From Candidatus Sulfotelmatobacter sp. (GTDB lineage Bacteria; Acidobacteriota; Terriglobia; Terriglobales; Acidobacteriaceae), in the NCBI GenBank assembly GCA_030040725.1, contig JASHTD010000396.1:1-15507 (forward strand): a stretch of 15,507 nucleotides of DNA, written 5' to 3'. Below are positions 4,925 to 13,026 of this stretch, piece after piece; position 1 is the first letter of the stretch, and every line of letters begins with the position of its first letter. Position numbers and translations under genes: made by a program. The notes below the pieces were generated by a model. It saw nothing but the letters and a program-made list of their open reading frames with translations, was not told the DNA's origin and did no database searches.

Positions 4925-6529
4925 CTATTGCAGTTTCGCGATCGCCTGCGCGATGCGATCGAGCGTGGTCTCGCGCCCGAGGACTTCGAGCGTCTCGAAT
5001 AGTGGTGGAGCATTTTTTCGGCCGCAGACGGCGACGCGAATGGGTTGAAACATCTGCCCGGCTTTCAGCCCGAGTTCTTGTGCCGCGGTGCGCAAGGCGT
5101 GGTCGAGCGGGTCGTGCCGAAATTCGACATTCGGGAGAATCTCGCGAGCGCGCATCAGGGCTTTCAACGCCATGGCCGCATCGCCTTTTTGTGGAATGAG
5201 TTCCGCCGAATCATACGGCGGCAATTGCTTCACGAAGAAAAAATTGGCAGTGGTAAGAACATCGCGCAGCAGCTTGATGCGTTCGCGGATTAGTGATGTA
5301 ACTCGAAGCATTTTGTCCGGCGACACGTCCCATCCCTCGGCGCGCACAATCGGCAGGAGGCGGTCGCTCAAGCTCTCGACGGGCAAGGCGCGAATGTGCT
5401 CGGCGTTAAGCCAGAGAGCTTTGGGGTCGAAGGTTTCTTCTGTGACCAAAAGCAGGTTCCTCCCGCTCGCTTCGCGAGCAGTCGGAATGACATCGCCGTT
5501 GGGAGCAGCGGAAGACACGGCAGACCCGGATTCCTTGAAGTTCACTACGGCGTTCGAGCGGTTGATGCCTTCGAGCGAGAACGCGTCCTGCAATTCCTGC
5601 AGCGAAAGATTTTCGCGATCGTTCTTGGGCGACCAGCCCAGCAGACAAAGAAAATTGATGAAGGCCTCGGGAAGAAACCCGGCATCACGATAGGTGGTGA
5701 CGCTGACCACGGGCCCATGGCGACGCTTGGAAAGCTTGGTGCCATCCGGGGCGATGAGCAAAGGAAGATGGGCGAACTGCGGGGGAGTGGCTCCAGCAGC
5801 TTCGAAGATCAGCACATGCTTGAACGTGTTGGTGAGGTGGTCTTGCCCGCGGATGATATGGGTGATGCGCAGATCGGCGTCATCGGCGCAGGATGCGAGA
5901 TGGTAGGTCGGCATGCCGTCGGAGCGCAGCAGAGCGAAATCTTCAATGTCGTCGGCGGCTTTTACCTGATCGCCATAAACCGAGTCTTTGAAGTGGACGC
6001 ACAATTTGCCTTCGGCAAATCGGACAGCTGAGGGCGGCTGTCCCCACACGGTTGGTGAATTCGCTTCGTTTTCTCGTGGCACGCGAAAGCGCAGCGCGAA
6101 AGGCTCGCCGGATGCCGCGCGGCGATCGCTCTCAGCGCGCGAAAGTTCGCGCGCGCCGGGATTGAAAAGCCAAGTGCCTTGGGCGCCGGATTTTTCCGCA
6201 TCTCCGGCATGGGCGGGAGTGAAGTCTCGGTAGGCGAGGCCTTTTTCGAAAATCGCCCAGGCAGTTTTGCGGTGCAGATCGAGGCGGTCGGACTGCTTGT
6301 ACTCTTCGTCCCAGTTGAGGTTGAGCCACTTCAATCCGTCGAAGATGGAGTCGACCGATTGCTGCGTGTTGCGCTCAACGTCGGTGTCATCGAGACGAAG
6401 AATCATGATGCCGTGGTTGTGGCGGGCGTAGAGCCAATTAAAAATGAAGGTGCGGGCGCTACCGACGTGCAGAAATCCGGTGGGCGAAGGCGCAAAGCGC
6501 ACACGGGGGACAGTAATCGAATCGGCCAT
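4925..6529 (-). CDS. gltX: Glutamyl-tRNA synthetase with two repeat-derived insertions
   Basis: Charges tRNA-Glu with glutamate. From the ATG at 6529 the protein is 534 aa. The class I signatures are PSPTGFLHVGSART (HIGH-type HVGS at residues 21-24) and GTKLSKRRHG (KMSKS-type KLSKR at 265-269). Other typical blocks are LRLDDTD, RGQDHLTNT, LLGWSP and NAEHIR, and an anticodon-binding C-terminal domain follows. I chose MADSITVPRVRFAPSPTG as the start because an upstream ATG at 6610 would add a 27-residue hydrophobic extension foreign to the family. No strong SD is present. Residues about 160-170 and 334-365 are extra relative to usual bacterial GluRS of roughly 470-490 aa and correspond to DNA repeats. 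Both catalytic motifs are intact, so the enzyme is probably active. Confidence 0.96.
   Translation of the reverse strand: MADSITVPRVRFAPSPTGFLHVGSARTFIFNWLYARHNHGIMILRLDDTDVERNTQQSVDSIFDGLKWLNLNWDEEYKQSDRLDLHRKTAWAIFEKGLAYRDFTPAHAGDAEKSGAQGTWLFNPGARELSRAESDRRAASGEPFALRFRVPRENEANSPTVWGQPPSAVRFAEGKLCVHFKDSVYGDQVKAADDIEDFALLRSDGMPTYHLASCADDADLRITHIIRGQDHLTNTFKHVLIFEAAGATPPQFAHLPLLIAPDGTKLSKRRHGPVVSVTTYRDAGFLPEAFINFLCLLGWSPKNDRENLSLQELQDAFSLEGINRSNAVVNFKESGSAVSSAAPNGDVIPTAREASGRNLLLVTEETFDPKALWLNAEHIRALPVESLSDRLLPIVRAEGWDVSPDKMLRVTSLIRERIKLLRDVLTTANFFFVKQLPPYDSAELIPQKGDAAMALKALMRAREILPNVEFRHDPLDHALRTAAQELGLKAGQMFQPIRVAVCGRKNAPPLFETLEVLGRETTLDRIAQAIAKLQ
5454..5492 (-). repeat. Second in-frame repeat inside gltX
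   Basis: The minus strand reads TGTCATTCCGACT, then a hairpin with stem GCTCGC/GCGAGC (5465-5470 with 5474-5479, 3-nt loop), then GGGAGGAACCT. It encodes part of GDVIPTAREASGRNLL between SNAVVNF and FDPKALW, blocks normally almost adjacent in GluRS. Related to the repeat at 4867-4902. Confidence 0.65.
6020..6047 (-). repeat. 28-nt hairpin repeat inserted in frame in gltX
   Basis: Stem GGACAGC (6022-6028) with GCTGTCC (6037-6043), loop of 8 nt. It has the same orientation relative to the host gene as the rsmI copy but another reading frame, giving the residues around VWGQPPSAVR. Confidence 0.75.
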
Positions 6530-6648
6530 AAGAATCAGGAAGTTCGATGGTATGAGGAGTACAAAAGCAGCGTCAAGCAGCGAGAGCCAGGGCTCGCGCA
6601 GTAACCACAAGATTCCATTACTTTTACACTTCTTAAGAGTGTACTTAA

Positions 6649-6678
6649 ATCATATTGTGTTCGTCTGCCGGCTGTGAA
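6649..6678 (-). promoter_or_regulatory. gltX promoter
   Basis: Minus-strand TTCACA (6678-6673) and TATGAT (6654-6649), spaced 18 bp, each 5 of 6 from consensus. The predicted start near 6642 gives a leader of about 113 nt. An interrupted inverted repeat ACACT/AGTGT around CTTAAG (6626-6642) lies at about +1 to +17 and could be an operator. The rest of the 6530-6752 spacer shows no gene, and no convincing promoter was found for the divergent gene at 6753. Confidence 0.5.
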
Positions 6679-6752
6679 AACATTAGTTCAATGTAATACC
6701 CTCTTTGGCTGCTGTGGAATCTTAATTCAGGCACGAAGTCGCCCAGGGAATC

Positions 6753-9700
6753 ATGAACAGCGTCGTCATCAGCATGGTGGTGATTCCGGGAGTGGTTTCA
6801 CTCCTGCTGTTCCTGGTGTTCACTTACCTTTATGAGCAGAGCCGACGGGCCTACTTCCGGGCGTGGCAGTTCGCCTGGGCGGCGTACACGCTGCATTACG
6901 TTCTGGATGCGTTCTCGTTTTATCGAGCCCCTTCTCCGTTAGCGTTTTTCGCCAGCTCGCTATTTCTGGTGGCGATGGCGTTGTGCATATTCGTCTCCAC
7001 GCGGCTTATGCGCGGGAACCTGCAGCTGATGTGGTATGACGCGGCGCTGGCGGTTGCAGGAATCGGTCTCGCCTGGGCGAATTTCCAGGCGCACATGGAG
7101 CAGCAGCCGACCATCGCTCTGGACATCGCGATCGCGATCGTGCTGCTCTACAGTTCAGCAGTGTTTTATGTGAACGGGCACCGGCGGGGATCGCTGGCTT
7201 TCAAAGTGCTGGCTTTTGCGCTGGCTTTGTGGGGCGTGCTGATGGGTGCGGGGCAATTCCGCAATCCCTGGGGAGCGCGCTTTGGCAGCGCGGCGAATTA
7301 TCTGGGGCCGGTGCCGCAAATGCTGTTGGGCATTGCCATGGTGATGGTGCTGTTCGAGAACGAGCGCAACGCAGTGCAGGAAAACACGCTGGCGCTCTCC
7401 ACACTCGGAGTGGACCCTCGGCGGCTGCTCTCTGCCGATGATCTGCTGCCCAGCATGCAGTCCGCTTTGGGCAGGCTGGCGGGAGCGCTATCGGCGAACC
7501 GGGCAATCATTTACATTTCCGAACGGTGGCGCGGGCTATTGCCCTCGGTTGAGCAGGGATTTTCACCGGAGTTTCTTGAACGGCTGAGCAGCAGCGGCGC
7601 GGGCCAGTATCTCTGCGAGCTCGCCTACCGGCAGGGCGGTCTGTTCACGGTGCACAATCTTCCGCAACTCACCGAGCAGTTGCCGATTAGCTCATCCGGG
7701 ACGTTCGACGAATTCAAGAAATTCTTCACGGAAGCGGAGTTCCGCAATCTCACAGCCGTGAGCCTGCAGACCCGCGAACATGAGCTCGGGGTAATTCTAT
7801 TTCCTCACGCTGAGCGCAAAGCCTTCGGAACGTCGGGCCCGCGCCTGATGGTTGGCCTGGCGCTGCAACTGGGACTGACGATCGACAACTATCTGATCGC
7901 GCACGACGCTCACCGCCGCACGCAGGAGTACAAACTGCTGACGGAGATTGGAAAGGCGATCAGCTCGCGGCTGGATCAGGATGAAGTTTTGCGCACGATT
8001 CACAGCGAGCTGGGACAGATTTTCAATACCGACGATTTCTTCATCGCATTCCAGGAGGGAGACGAAGTCCGGTTCGAGCTGGAAATCGAGGACGGGCGGA
8101 TTCTGCCGAAGCGGGTGCGCAAACTGGGAAACGGCTTTACCGAATATGTGATCCGAACGGGCCAGCCGCTGTTAATCCGTTCGGAGGTGGAAAAAGCGCG
8201 AACCCGGCTGGGAGTTACGTTCAGGCCTCCGCAACCCGCGAAATGCCTGTGCGCGGCGCCGATTCTGCTGAACAACCGGCCGGGGGGCGTGATGGTCGCG
8301 ATGAACAAGGAGCGCGAATTCGCCTTTGAGCAGCGCGACCTGGACGTGCTGGTGACGGCCGCGGGACAGGTTTCCGTGGCGGTGGAGAATGCACGGCTGT
8401 TCGCCGAAGAGCAGCGACGTTCGCGGCAGCTGGCGTTTCTCAACAACATTTCGCGGACGGCGATTTCCAGCGACGATCCGGTTCACCTGCTCGGTCAGAT
8501 CGTAGGAGAAATTCAGAAAAACTTCAGCTTCGATCACATCGGCATCGGCCTGCTCGATTACGGAACCAAAGAAATCGAGATCAAAGCCGAAGCGGGAGCT
8601 ACAGCCCACGCCATGGGCAAGCGGATTCCGATCGGCTTCGGGATTCTCGGCCGCGTGGCGCGCACCGGCGAGCGGGCACTGGTGCAAAACGGCATGCCCG
8701 GGCAGATGGGCGCGATCCTGCCGGACTCGCGCTCGGTGCTGTGCATTCCGATTACCTACAGCGAAACGCTGCTGGGCGTACTGAATATCGAAAGCCGCAA
8801 CGAAAGCGCGTTTTCACCGCAGGATGCGCTCATCCTGAACACGCTGGCCGATTTGCTGGCGACCGCTTTGCACAACGCGTTTGTCTTCCAGAAGCTGCAA
8901 CAGCAATCCATCACCGACGGCTTGACCGGCATCAAGACGCGGCGATTTTTCTGGGAAGCGCTTTCGGCGGAGTGGAAGCGGGCTTCGCGCTCGGGACGCC
9001 CGTTCTCGGTAGTGCTGATCGATCTCGACAAATTCAAAGAAGTGAACGACACCATGGGCCATTTCGAGGGCGATCTGGTGCTGGCCCGCGTGGGGCGACT
9101 GCTGGAACAGAAATCGCGGCAATCGAACGTGGTTGCACGCTACGGCGGAGACGAGTTCATCATCCTGATGCCCGAGACGGGGCCGGAGCAGGCGGAAGTG
9201 CTGGCCGAGCGATTGCGGCAATGGATGGCCGCCGACCCGCTGCTCAGCGAGCACCATGTGACAGGCAGCTTCGGTGTAGCCAGCTTTCCGACGCACGGAT
9301 TTTCGATCGAAGATATTATTCGCGTTGCCGATGCGGGCATGTATGTCTCGAAGCGCTCTGGCGGAAACCGCGTTTCCGCGGCGCAGGAGTTTGCCGCGGG
9401 CGAGGAATTCGCCGCGCAGCGGCAGCAGATTTCGGCTTACATCGAAGGCTTTCTGCAGCGCGAGCACAACGGACCGGAGCATCTGGAAGAACTGAGTTCG
9501 ATGCTGGTCAAGTTGTGCGGCGGCGAAGAGGACTGCAATGTGGCGCTACTGAAAGAATCCATTGAAGTTCTCAGCCGGGCTGCGGAATCGCGCGAGCTGC
9601 GCACGGCGGGCCACGGCGACATGGTGGCGCGATATACAGAGATTCTGGCGCGGGCTTTGCATCTGCCTCCGGAGGATACGTCCGATCTGGTGTATGCAGC

Positions 9701-10127
9701 GCGGGTACACGACGTGGGAAAGATTTTCGTGCCCGAACGCATCCTGAACAAGCCGGGTCCACTGAGCGACGATGAATTCTTTCTGGTGAAGATGCACGCG
9801 CGCGTGGGAGCGGAAATCGTCGGAATTCTTCCCCAGAGCGGGATGATGCGGCAGGCGATCGAGCACCATCATCAGCGCTTTGATGGTTCGGGCTACCCAG
9901 ATGGCGCCAAGGGCGAGCAGATTCCGCTGTGGGCGCGGATTATCGCACTGGCCGACGCTTATGCCAACATGCTGACCGAGCAATCGATCTCTCCCGCGCG
10001 CACCCCCGAGCAGGCGCTCGAGGAACTCGCGAAGATGAGCGGGACGGGGTTCGATGGAATGCTGGTGCGGCTGCTGACGCGGAGGTTGAAGTCGGAGCGG
10101 GCGCCTGCGGCGAAAGACGCGATGTAA
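6753..10127 (+). CDS. Membrane sensor with GAF, GGDEF and HD-GYP domains (c-di-GMP turnover)
   Basis: A 1124-aa bifunctional-type c-di-GMP protein. Residues 1-205 form about 6-7 transmembrane helices. Residues about 225-380 and 390-550 look like GAF-type sensor domains, the first weakly. A clearer GAF is at 560-712. GGDEF covers about 720-875, with DLDKFKEVND at 757-766 and GGDEF at 798-802 intact. HD-GYP covers about 945-1110, with H954, HD at 986-987, H1015, HHH at 1038-1040, GYP at 1047-1049 and D1068. A helical linker (876-940) joins the two enzyme domains. Family knowledge: GGDEF makes c-di-GMP from GTP and HD-GYP hydrolyses it. The inhibitory I-site RxxD is RQSN (789-792). The usual HHExxDG is HHQRFDG. 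The net activity cannot be told from sequence. ATG at 6753 with a weak AGGG upstream. Confidence 0.93.
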   Translation: MNSVVISMVVIPGVVSLLLFLVFTYLYEQSRRAYFRAWQFAWAAYTLHYVLDAFSFYRAPSPLAFFASSLFLVAMALCIFVSTRLMRGNLQLMWYDAALAVAGIGLAWANFQAHMEQQPTIALDIAIAIVLLYSSAVFYVNGHRRGSLAFKVLAFALALWGVLMGAGQFRNPWGARFGSAANYLGPVPQMLLGIAMVMVLFENERNAVQENTLALSTLGVDPRRLLSADDLLPSMQSALGRLAGALSANRAIIYISERWRGLLPSVEQGFSPEFLERLSSSGAGQYLCELAYRQGGLFTVHNLPQLTEQLPISSSGTFDEFKKFFTEAEFRNLTAVSLQTREHELGVILFPHAERKAFGTSGPRLMVGLALQLGLTIDNYLIAHDAHRRTQEYKLLTEIGKAISSRLDQDEVLRTIHSELGQIFNTDDFFIAFQEGDEVRFELEIEDGRILPKRVRKLGNGFTEYVIRTGQPLLIRSEVEKARTRLGVTFRPPQPAKCLCAAPILLNNRPGGVMVAMNKEREFAFEQRDLDVLVTAAGQVSVAVENARLFAEEQRRSRQLAFLNNISRTAISSDDPVHLLGQIVGEIQKNFSFDHIGIGLLDYGTKEIEIKAEAGATAHAMGKRIPIGFGILGRVARTGERALVQNGMPGQMGAILPDSRSVLCIPITYSETLLGVLNIESRNESAFSPQDALILNTLADLLATALHNAFVFQKLQQQSITDGLTGIKTRRFFWEALSAEWKRASRSGRPFSVVLIDLDKFKEVNDTMGHFEGDLVLARVGRLLEQKSRQSNVVARYGGDEFIILMPETGPEQAEVLAERLRQWMAADPLLSEHHVTGSFGVASFPTHGFSIEDIIRVADAGMYVSKRSGGNRVSAAQEFAAGEEFAAQRQQISAYIEGFLQREHNGPEHLEELSSMLVKLCGGEEDCNVALLKESIEVLSRAAESRELRTAGHGDMVARYTEILARALHLPPEDTSDLVYAARVHDVGKIFVPERILNKPGPLSDDEFFLVKMHARVGAEIVGILPQSGMMRQAIEHHHQRFDGSGYPDGAKGEQIPLWARIIALADAYANMLTEQSISPARTPEQALEELAKMSGTGFDGMLVRLLTRRLKSERAPAAKDAM

Positions 10128-10181
10128 GCACATTCGCATCCGCACTTGCCAATCCTCCGCTTGAACCATGAAACTGTCTGC

Positions 10182-10967
10182 ATGTCGATCCCTCTTTCTC
10201 TTTCCGGAAAAGTTGCACTGATTACAGGCGGTTCGCGCGGCATTGGCGCGGCCGCAGTTCGGATATTTGCAGCGGCGGATGCGAAGGTGGTTTTTAACTA
10301 TCAAAAAGCGAAGTCACAAGCTGATGCGCTAGCGCAAGAATGCCGGGGCGAGAAAAACTGCTACGCGATTCAGAGCGATTTGAACAGCGCGGATGCGGCA
10401 CGTCGGCTGGTGGAAGGCGCTGCGAGACAGTTCGGAAGAATCGACATTCTTGTGGCTAATCACGGAGTCTGGCCGGCGGAAGATGTGCCTATCGAGAAGA
10501 TGAGCAACGAGCAATGGCGCTCGACGCTTTCGATCAACCTGGATGCGGTGTTTGGCCTGGTCAAATACACGGTCGCGCAGATGAAGTCGCAGCCGCGGGT
10601 GGGCACGGTAGCTGGGCATATTGTTCTAATCAGCTCGACCAGCGGGCAGCGGGGCGAGGCGTTTCACGCCGACTACTCGGCGACGAAAGGCGCCGTCATC
10701 AGCTTGACGAAGAGCCTGGCATCGGAGCTGGCGACCGCCGGCATTTATGTGAATGCGGTTGCGCCGGGATGGGTCGATACCGATATGTCGAAGCCGGCGC
10801 TGGAAGATGCGAAAGTTGGCGAGCAGATTCGGCGGACCATTCCGCTGGGACGAGCCGCGAAACCGGAAGAGATTGCTGCGCCGGTTTTATTTTTGTGCAC
10901 CGAACATGCCGGCTTCATCACTGGCGAAATCTTCAATGTGAACGGCGGAGCGGTGCTAGTCGGGTAG
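10182..10967 (+). CDS. Short-chain dehydrogenase/reductase, FabG-like
   Basis: 261-aa NAD(P)(H)-dependent oxidoreductase with a Rossmann fold. TGGSRGIG (15-22) binds the cofactor. NHG (93-95) replaces the usual NAG. The catalytic set is N119, S152, Y165 and K169 (YSATK). PGWVDTDM and the C-terminal FNVNGGAVLVG are typical of classical SDRs. The ATG at 10182 fits the standard N-terminus; an upstream TTG at 10146 would add 12 unlikely residues. No strong SD is seen. It is 54 nt after the c-di-GMP gene and 58 nt before the lipid kinase. The substrate is unknown; it resembles 3-oxoacyl-ACP reductases but lies outside any fatty acid synthesis cluster, so I do not call it fabG. Confidence 0.92.
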   Translation: MSIPLSLSGKVALITGGSRGIGAAAVRIFAAADAKVVFNYQKAKSQADALAQECRGEKNCYAIQSDLNSADAARRLVEGAARQFGRIDILVANHGVWPAEDVPIEKMSNEQWRSTLSINLDAVFGLVKYTVAQMKSQPRVGTVAGHIVLISSTSGQRGEAFHADYSATKGAVISLTKSLASELATAGIYVNAVAPGWVDTDMSKPALEDAKVGEQIRRTIPLGRAAKPEEIAAPVLFLCTEHAGFITGEIFNVNGGAVLVG

Positions 10968-11005
10968 AAGAAATTGCTTCCGGCTGTTTTGGAATGCGGG
11001 GTTTC

Positions 11006-11014
11006 TGCTAATCT
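11006..11014 (+). promoter_or_regulatory. Extended -10 box before the lipid kinase gene
   Basis: TG-C-TAATCT lies 11 nt before the ATG at 11026, so the leader would be about 5 nt with no room for a Shine-Dalgarno. Similar in form to the rsmI and sppA promoters, but not strictly leaderless. Confidence 0.45.
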
Positions 11015-11025
11015 CGACGCCGCAG

Positions 11026-11940
11026 ATGCACGCCGCCGTCATCTTCGGGCTGGGATGTTCTCCGCAGCGGCTGAAACCATTTCAGGAAAAATCCTCAACC
11101 AGGCAGATCGACTGGCGGATCGGAATGCCGGCATCTGCTGAGGAAGCAGATGTAATTCTTGTTTTCGGCGGAGATGGAACGGTTCATCGCCATTTGAGCC
11201 AGCTTGTGAAGCTGGGCTTGCCGGTGCTTCTGGTTCCTACGGGAAGCGGCAATGACTTTGCCCGCGCTCTTGGACTGCGCAGTGTGCGCGATGCGCTGGC
11301 AGCGTGGCTGAGCTTTTGCGACGGACATGGCAAGGTTCGCGCAATCGATCTGGGAGTGATCAAGCCTCTACAAGCCTCAACTGCCGCACAAGATGTTGAA
11401 GCTTCAGGGGCTGCGCAGGTTGGGTTCAATCGTTATTTCGGTACGGTTGCGGGGGTGGGACTCGATTGCGAAGTGGCGCGGCGCGCCAACCGACTGCCAC
11501 GCTTCCTGCGAAGCCACGGGGGCTACGCGTTGTCGGTGATGTCGACGGTATTTCGCTTCGCTCCGATCAAGATGAGGATTCTTACCAGCATCGGGGCGAA
11601 GTGGCTCACAAGAAGCGAGCAGCCGACAACCGTCGCCGCGTTTGCGAATTCGGGCGTGTATGGGGGCGGGATGAAAATTGCGCCCAACGCGCAAATGAAT
11701 GACGGCCAGCTCGATGTGTGTGTGATCGGCGGCATTGGGCCTTTCAAGCTGTTCTGCCTGTTTCCCACGGTCTACTTTGGCCGTCACCTGAGGATCCGTG
11801 AGGTCGAATACTTCCGTGCAGATTGCGTGCGAGTTGAAACCGCGCATCCCGTGGATGTTTATGCAGATGGCGAATACGTGTGCCAGACGCCGGTTGAGGT
11901 CGGTTTGCAGCGGGCGGCTTTGAAAGTGATCGTGCCTTAG
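11026..11940 (+). CDS. Diacylglycerol kinase family lipid kinase
   Basis: 304-aa member of the DAGK catalytic (LCB5/YegS/DgkB-type) family, which phosphorylates a lipid hydroxyl using ATP. The nucleotide-binding motif FGGDGT is at 47-52 and PTGSGNDF at 71-78, followed by ARALGL. GVGLDCEVARRAN (143-155), VYGGGMKIAPNAQMNDG (211-227) and the C-terminal DGEY are all family hallmarks. The usual N-terminal NPxSG strand is not recognisable; the start is short (AVIFGLGCSPQRLKPFQ). The substrate could be diacylglycerol, a sphingoid base or another lipid. The product is probably peripheral to the inner membrane, as no TM helix is seen. sppA begins 22 nt after the stop from its own promoter. Confidence 0.9.
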   Translation: MHAAVIFGLGCSPQRLKPFQEKSSTRQIDWRIGMPASAEEADVILVFGGDGTVHRHLSQLVKLGLPVLLVPTGSGNDFARALGLRSVRDALAAWLSFCDGHGKVRAIDLGVIKPLQASTAAQDVEASGAAQVGFNRYFGTVAGVGLDCEVARRANRLPRFLRSHGGYALSVMSTVFRFAPIKMRILTSIGAKWLTRSEQPTTVAAFANSGVYGGGMKIAPNAQMNDGQLDVCVIGGIGPFKLFCLFPTVYFGRHLRIREVEYFRADCVRVETAHPVDVYADGEYVCQTPVEVGLQRAALKVIVP

Positions 11941-11947
11941 CGTCCGG

Positions 11948-11956
11948 TGCTACACT
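11948..11956 (+). promoter_or_regulatory. Extended -10 box for leaderless sppA mRNA
   Basis: TG-C-TACACT ends exactly 6 nt before the sppA ATG at 11963, so +1 is predicted at the start codon. Its context TCCGGTGCTACACT parallels TCCGGTGGTAGACT before rsmI. Confidence 0.6.
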
Positions 11957-11962
11957 CTCGGA

Positions 11963-12871
11963 ATGGCGGACCGACAGTCGCGCACCCTGCTCTGGATTCT
12001 GATTGGCGGAGGAGCATTCTTCCTCTTTGCGCTGGCAATTTTTTCGCTGGTTTATTTGACGCTGCGCGCCGGCACGAACGAGGCCGGTTTCGGTTTTGGT
12101 GATCGCATCGGAGTGGTCGATCTGGATGGAGTGATTCTTTCGCCGCAACCGGTGGTCGATGAACTGAAGGATTTTGCTGACGACTCTTCCATAAAAGCCA
12201 TCATTCTGCACGTGAATTCACCGGGCGGCGGCGTGGCGGCCTCGGAGGAGATTTATCGCGAGGTGAAACGGGTTCGCGAGGAAAAGAAGAAGAAGGTCAT
12301 TGTTTCCATTGAGACCGTGGGAGCGAGCGGAGCTTATTACGTTTCTTCGGCGGCGGACAAGATTTACGCCGACAACGGTAGCATTGTCGGATCGATCGGG
12401 GTGATTGCAGAGTGGGTGAATTATGGCGATCTGCTGAAATGGGCGAAGCTGAAGCCCGAGGTGCTCAAAACCGGCGAGTTCAAAGATACGGGAAACCCAT
12501 CGCGTGAACTCACCCCGGCCGAGCGGACCTACATGCAATCGCTGATCGATAACATGTTTGGCCAGTTCATTCATGCTGTGGCGGATGGGCGCGGGCTGAA
12601 ATATGACGACGTGAAAGGCATAGCCGACGGGAAGGTATGGACTGGTCAAGAAGCGTTATCGATGAAGCTGATCGATAAGATTGGCGACTTCCAAGCAGCC
12701 GTGAACGACACGGCCAAATCGGTGGGAATTTCTGGCGAGCCAACCCTGGTGCGTCCCGAAAGAGACCGGAGATCGCTGCTGGATTTGCTAGTGGGCGACC
12801 TGGCAAAATACATTCCCGATCAGGAGAAAGTGCTGGAGCGGCAGGTCGGGTTTTATTATCTGTGGAAATAG
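11963..12871 (+). CDS. sppA: Signal peptide peptidase SppA, short form
   Basis: 302-aa membrane-bound serine protease (family S49) that degrades cleaved signal peptides. One N-terminal transmembrane helix (about 9-33) anchors it, with the protease domain outside the cytoplasm. IILHVNSPGGGV (80-91) is the family oxyanion-region signature. S122 in GASGAYYVSSAAD is the predicted nucleophile and K174 in KTGEFKDTGNPSRELT the general base. The 52-residue Ser-Lys spacing is as I recall for the short Bacillus enzyme (S147/K199). GSIVGSIGVI and WTGQEALSMKLIDKIG are also typical. The length fits the short form rather than the 67-kDa E. coli type. The start is set by the leaderless promoter. Confidence 0.96.
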   Translation: MADRQSRTLLWILIGGGAFFLFALAIFSLVYLTLRAGTNEAGFGFGDRIGVVDLDGVILSPQPVVDELKDFADDSSIKAIILHVNSPGGGVAASEEIYREVKRVREEKKKKVIVSIETVGASGAYYVSSAADKIYADNGSIVGSIGVIAEWVNYGDLLKWAKLKPEVLKTGEFKDTGNPSRELTPAERTYMQSLIDNMFGQFIHAVADGRGLKYDDVKGIADGKVWTGQEALSMKLIDKIGDFQAAVNDTAKSVGISGEPTLVRPERDRRSLLDLLVGDLAKYIPDQEKVLERQVGFYYLWK

Positions 12872-12883
12872 GCGAGGCTCGCC
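12871..12883 (+). terminator. Weak hairpin after sppA
   Basis: GGCGA-GGC-TCGCC overlaps the last base of the sppA stop codon. Only a short CTTTG follows, so intrinsic termination is doubtful. The remaining spacer up to hup shows no clear promoter. Confidence 0.25.
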
Positions 12884-13026
12884 GCTTTGAGTAGGCTTTC
12901 CACAGCCCGAGACTTGCGTACAAGCCCTGAAATTTGAGAAGGTTATGGAGGCCGCCAGCAGTTGCGCCGGGAGATCAACCCGGTTCTGGCGAGGATTCCC
13001 CAATCGTTCGCAAGGAGCGGAGCCAT

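Noticed and set aside
6530..6610. Longer gltX start at the upstream ATG (6610)
   Set aside because: It adds 27 hydrophobic residues not expected in GluRS; MADSITVPRVRFAPSPTG is the family-like start.
8741..9565. 274-aa plus-strand frame inside the c-di-GMP gene
   Set aside because: An Arg/Ala-rich shadow of the GGDEF region in another frame, with no domain features.
10146..10181. Upstream TTG start for the SDR gene
   Set aside because: The ATG at 10182 gives a standard SDR N-terminus; the extra 12 residues have no support.
12934..13026. Longer hup start at 12934
   Set aside because: The extension has no HU homology, and the ATG at 13027 has a strong AAGGAG.
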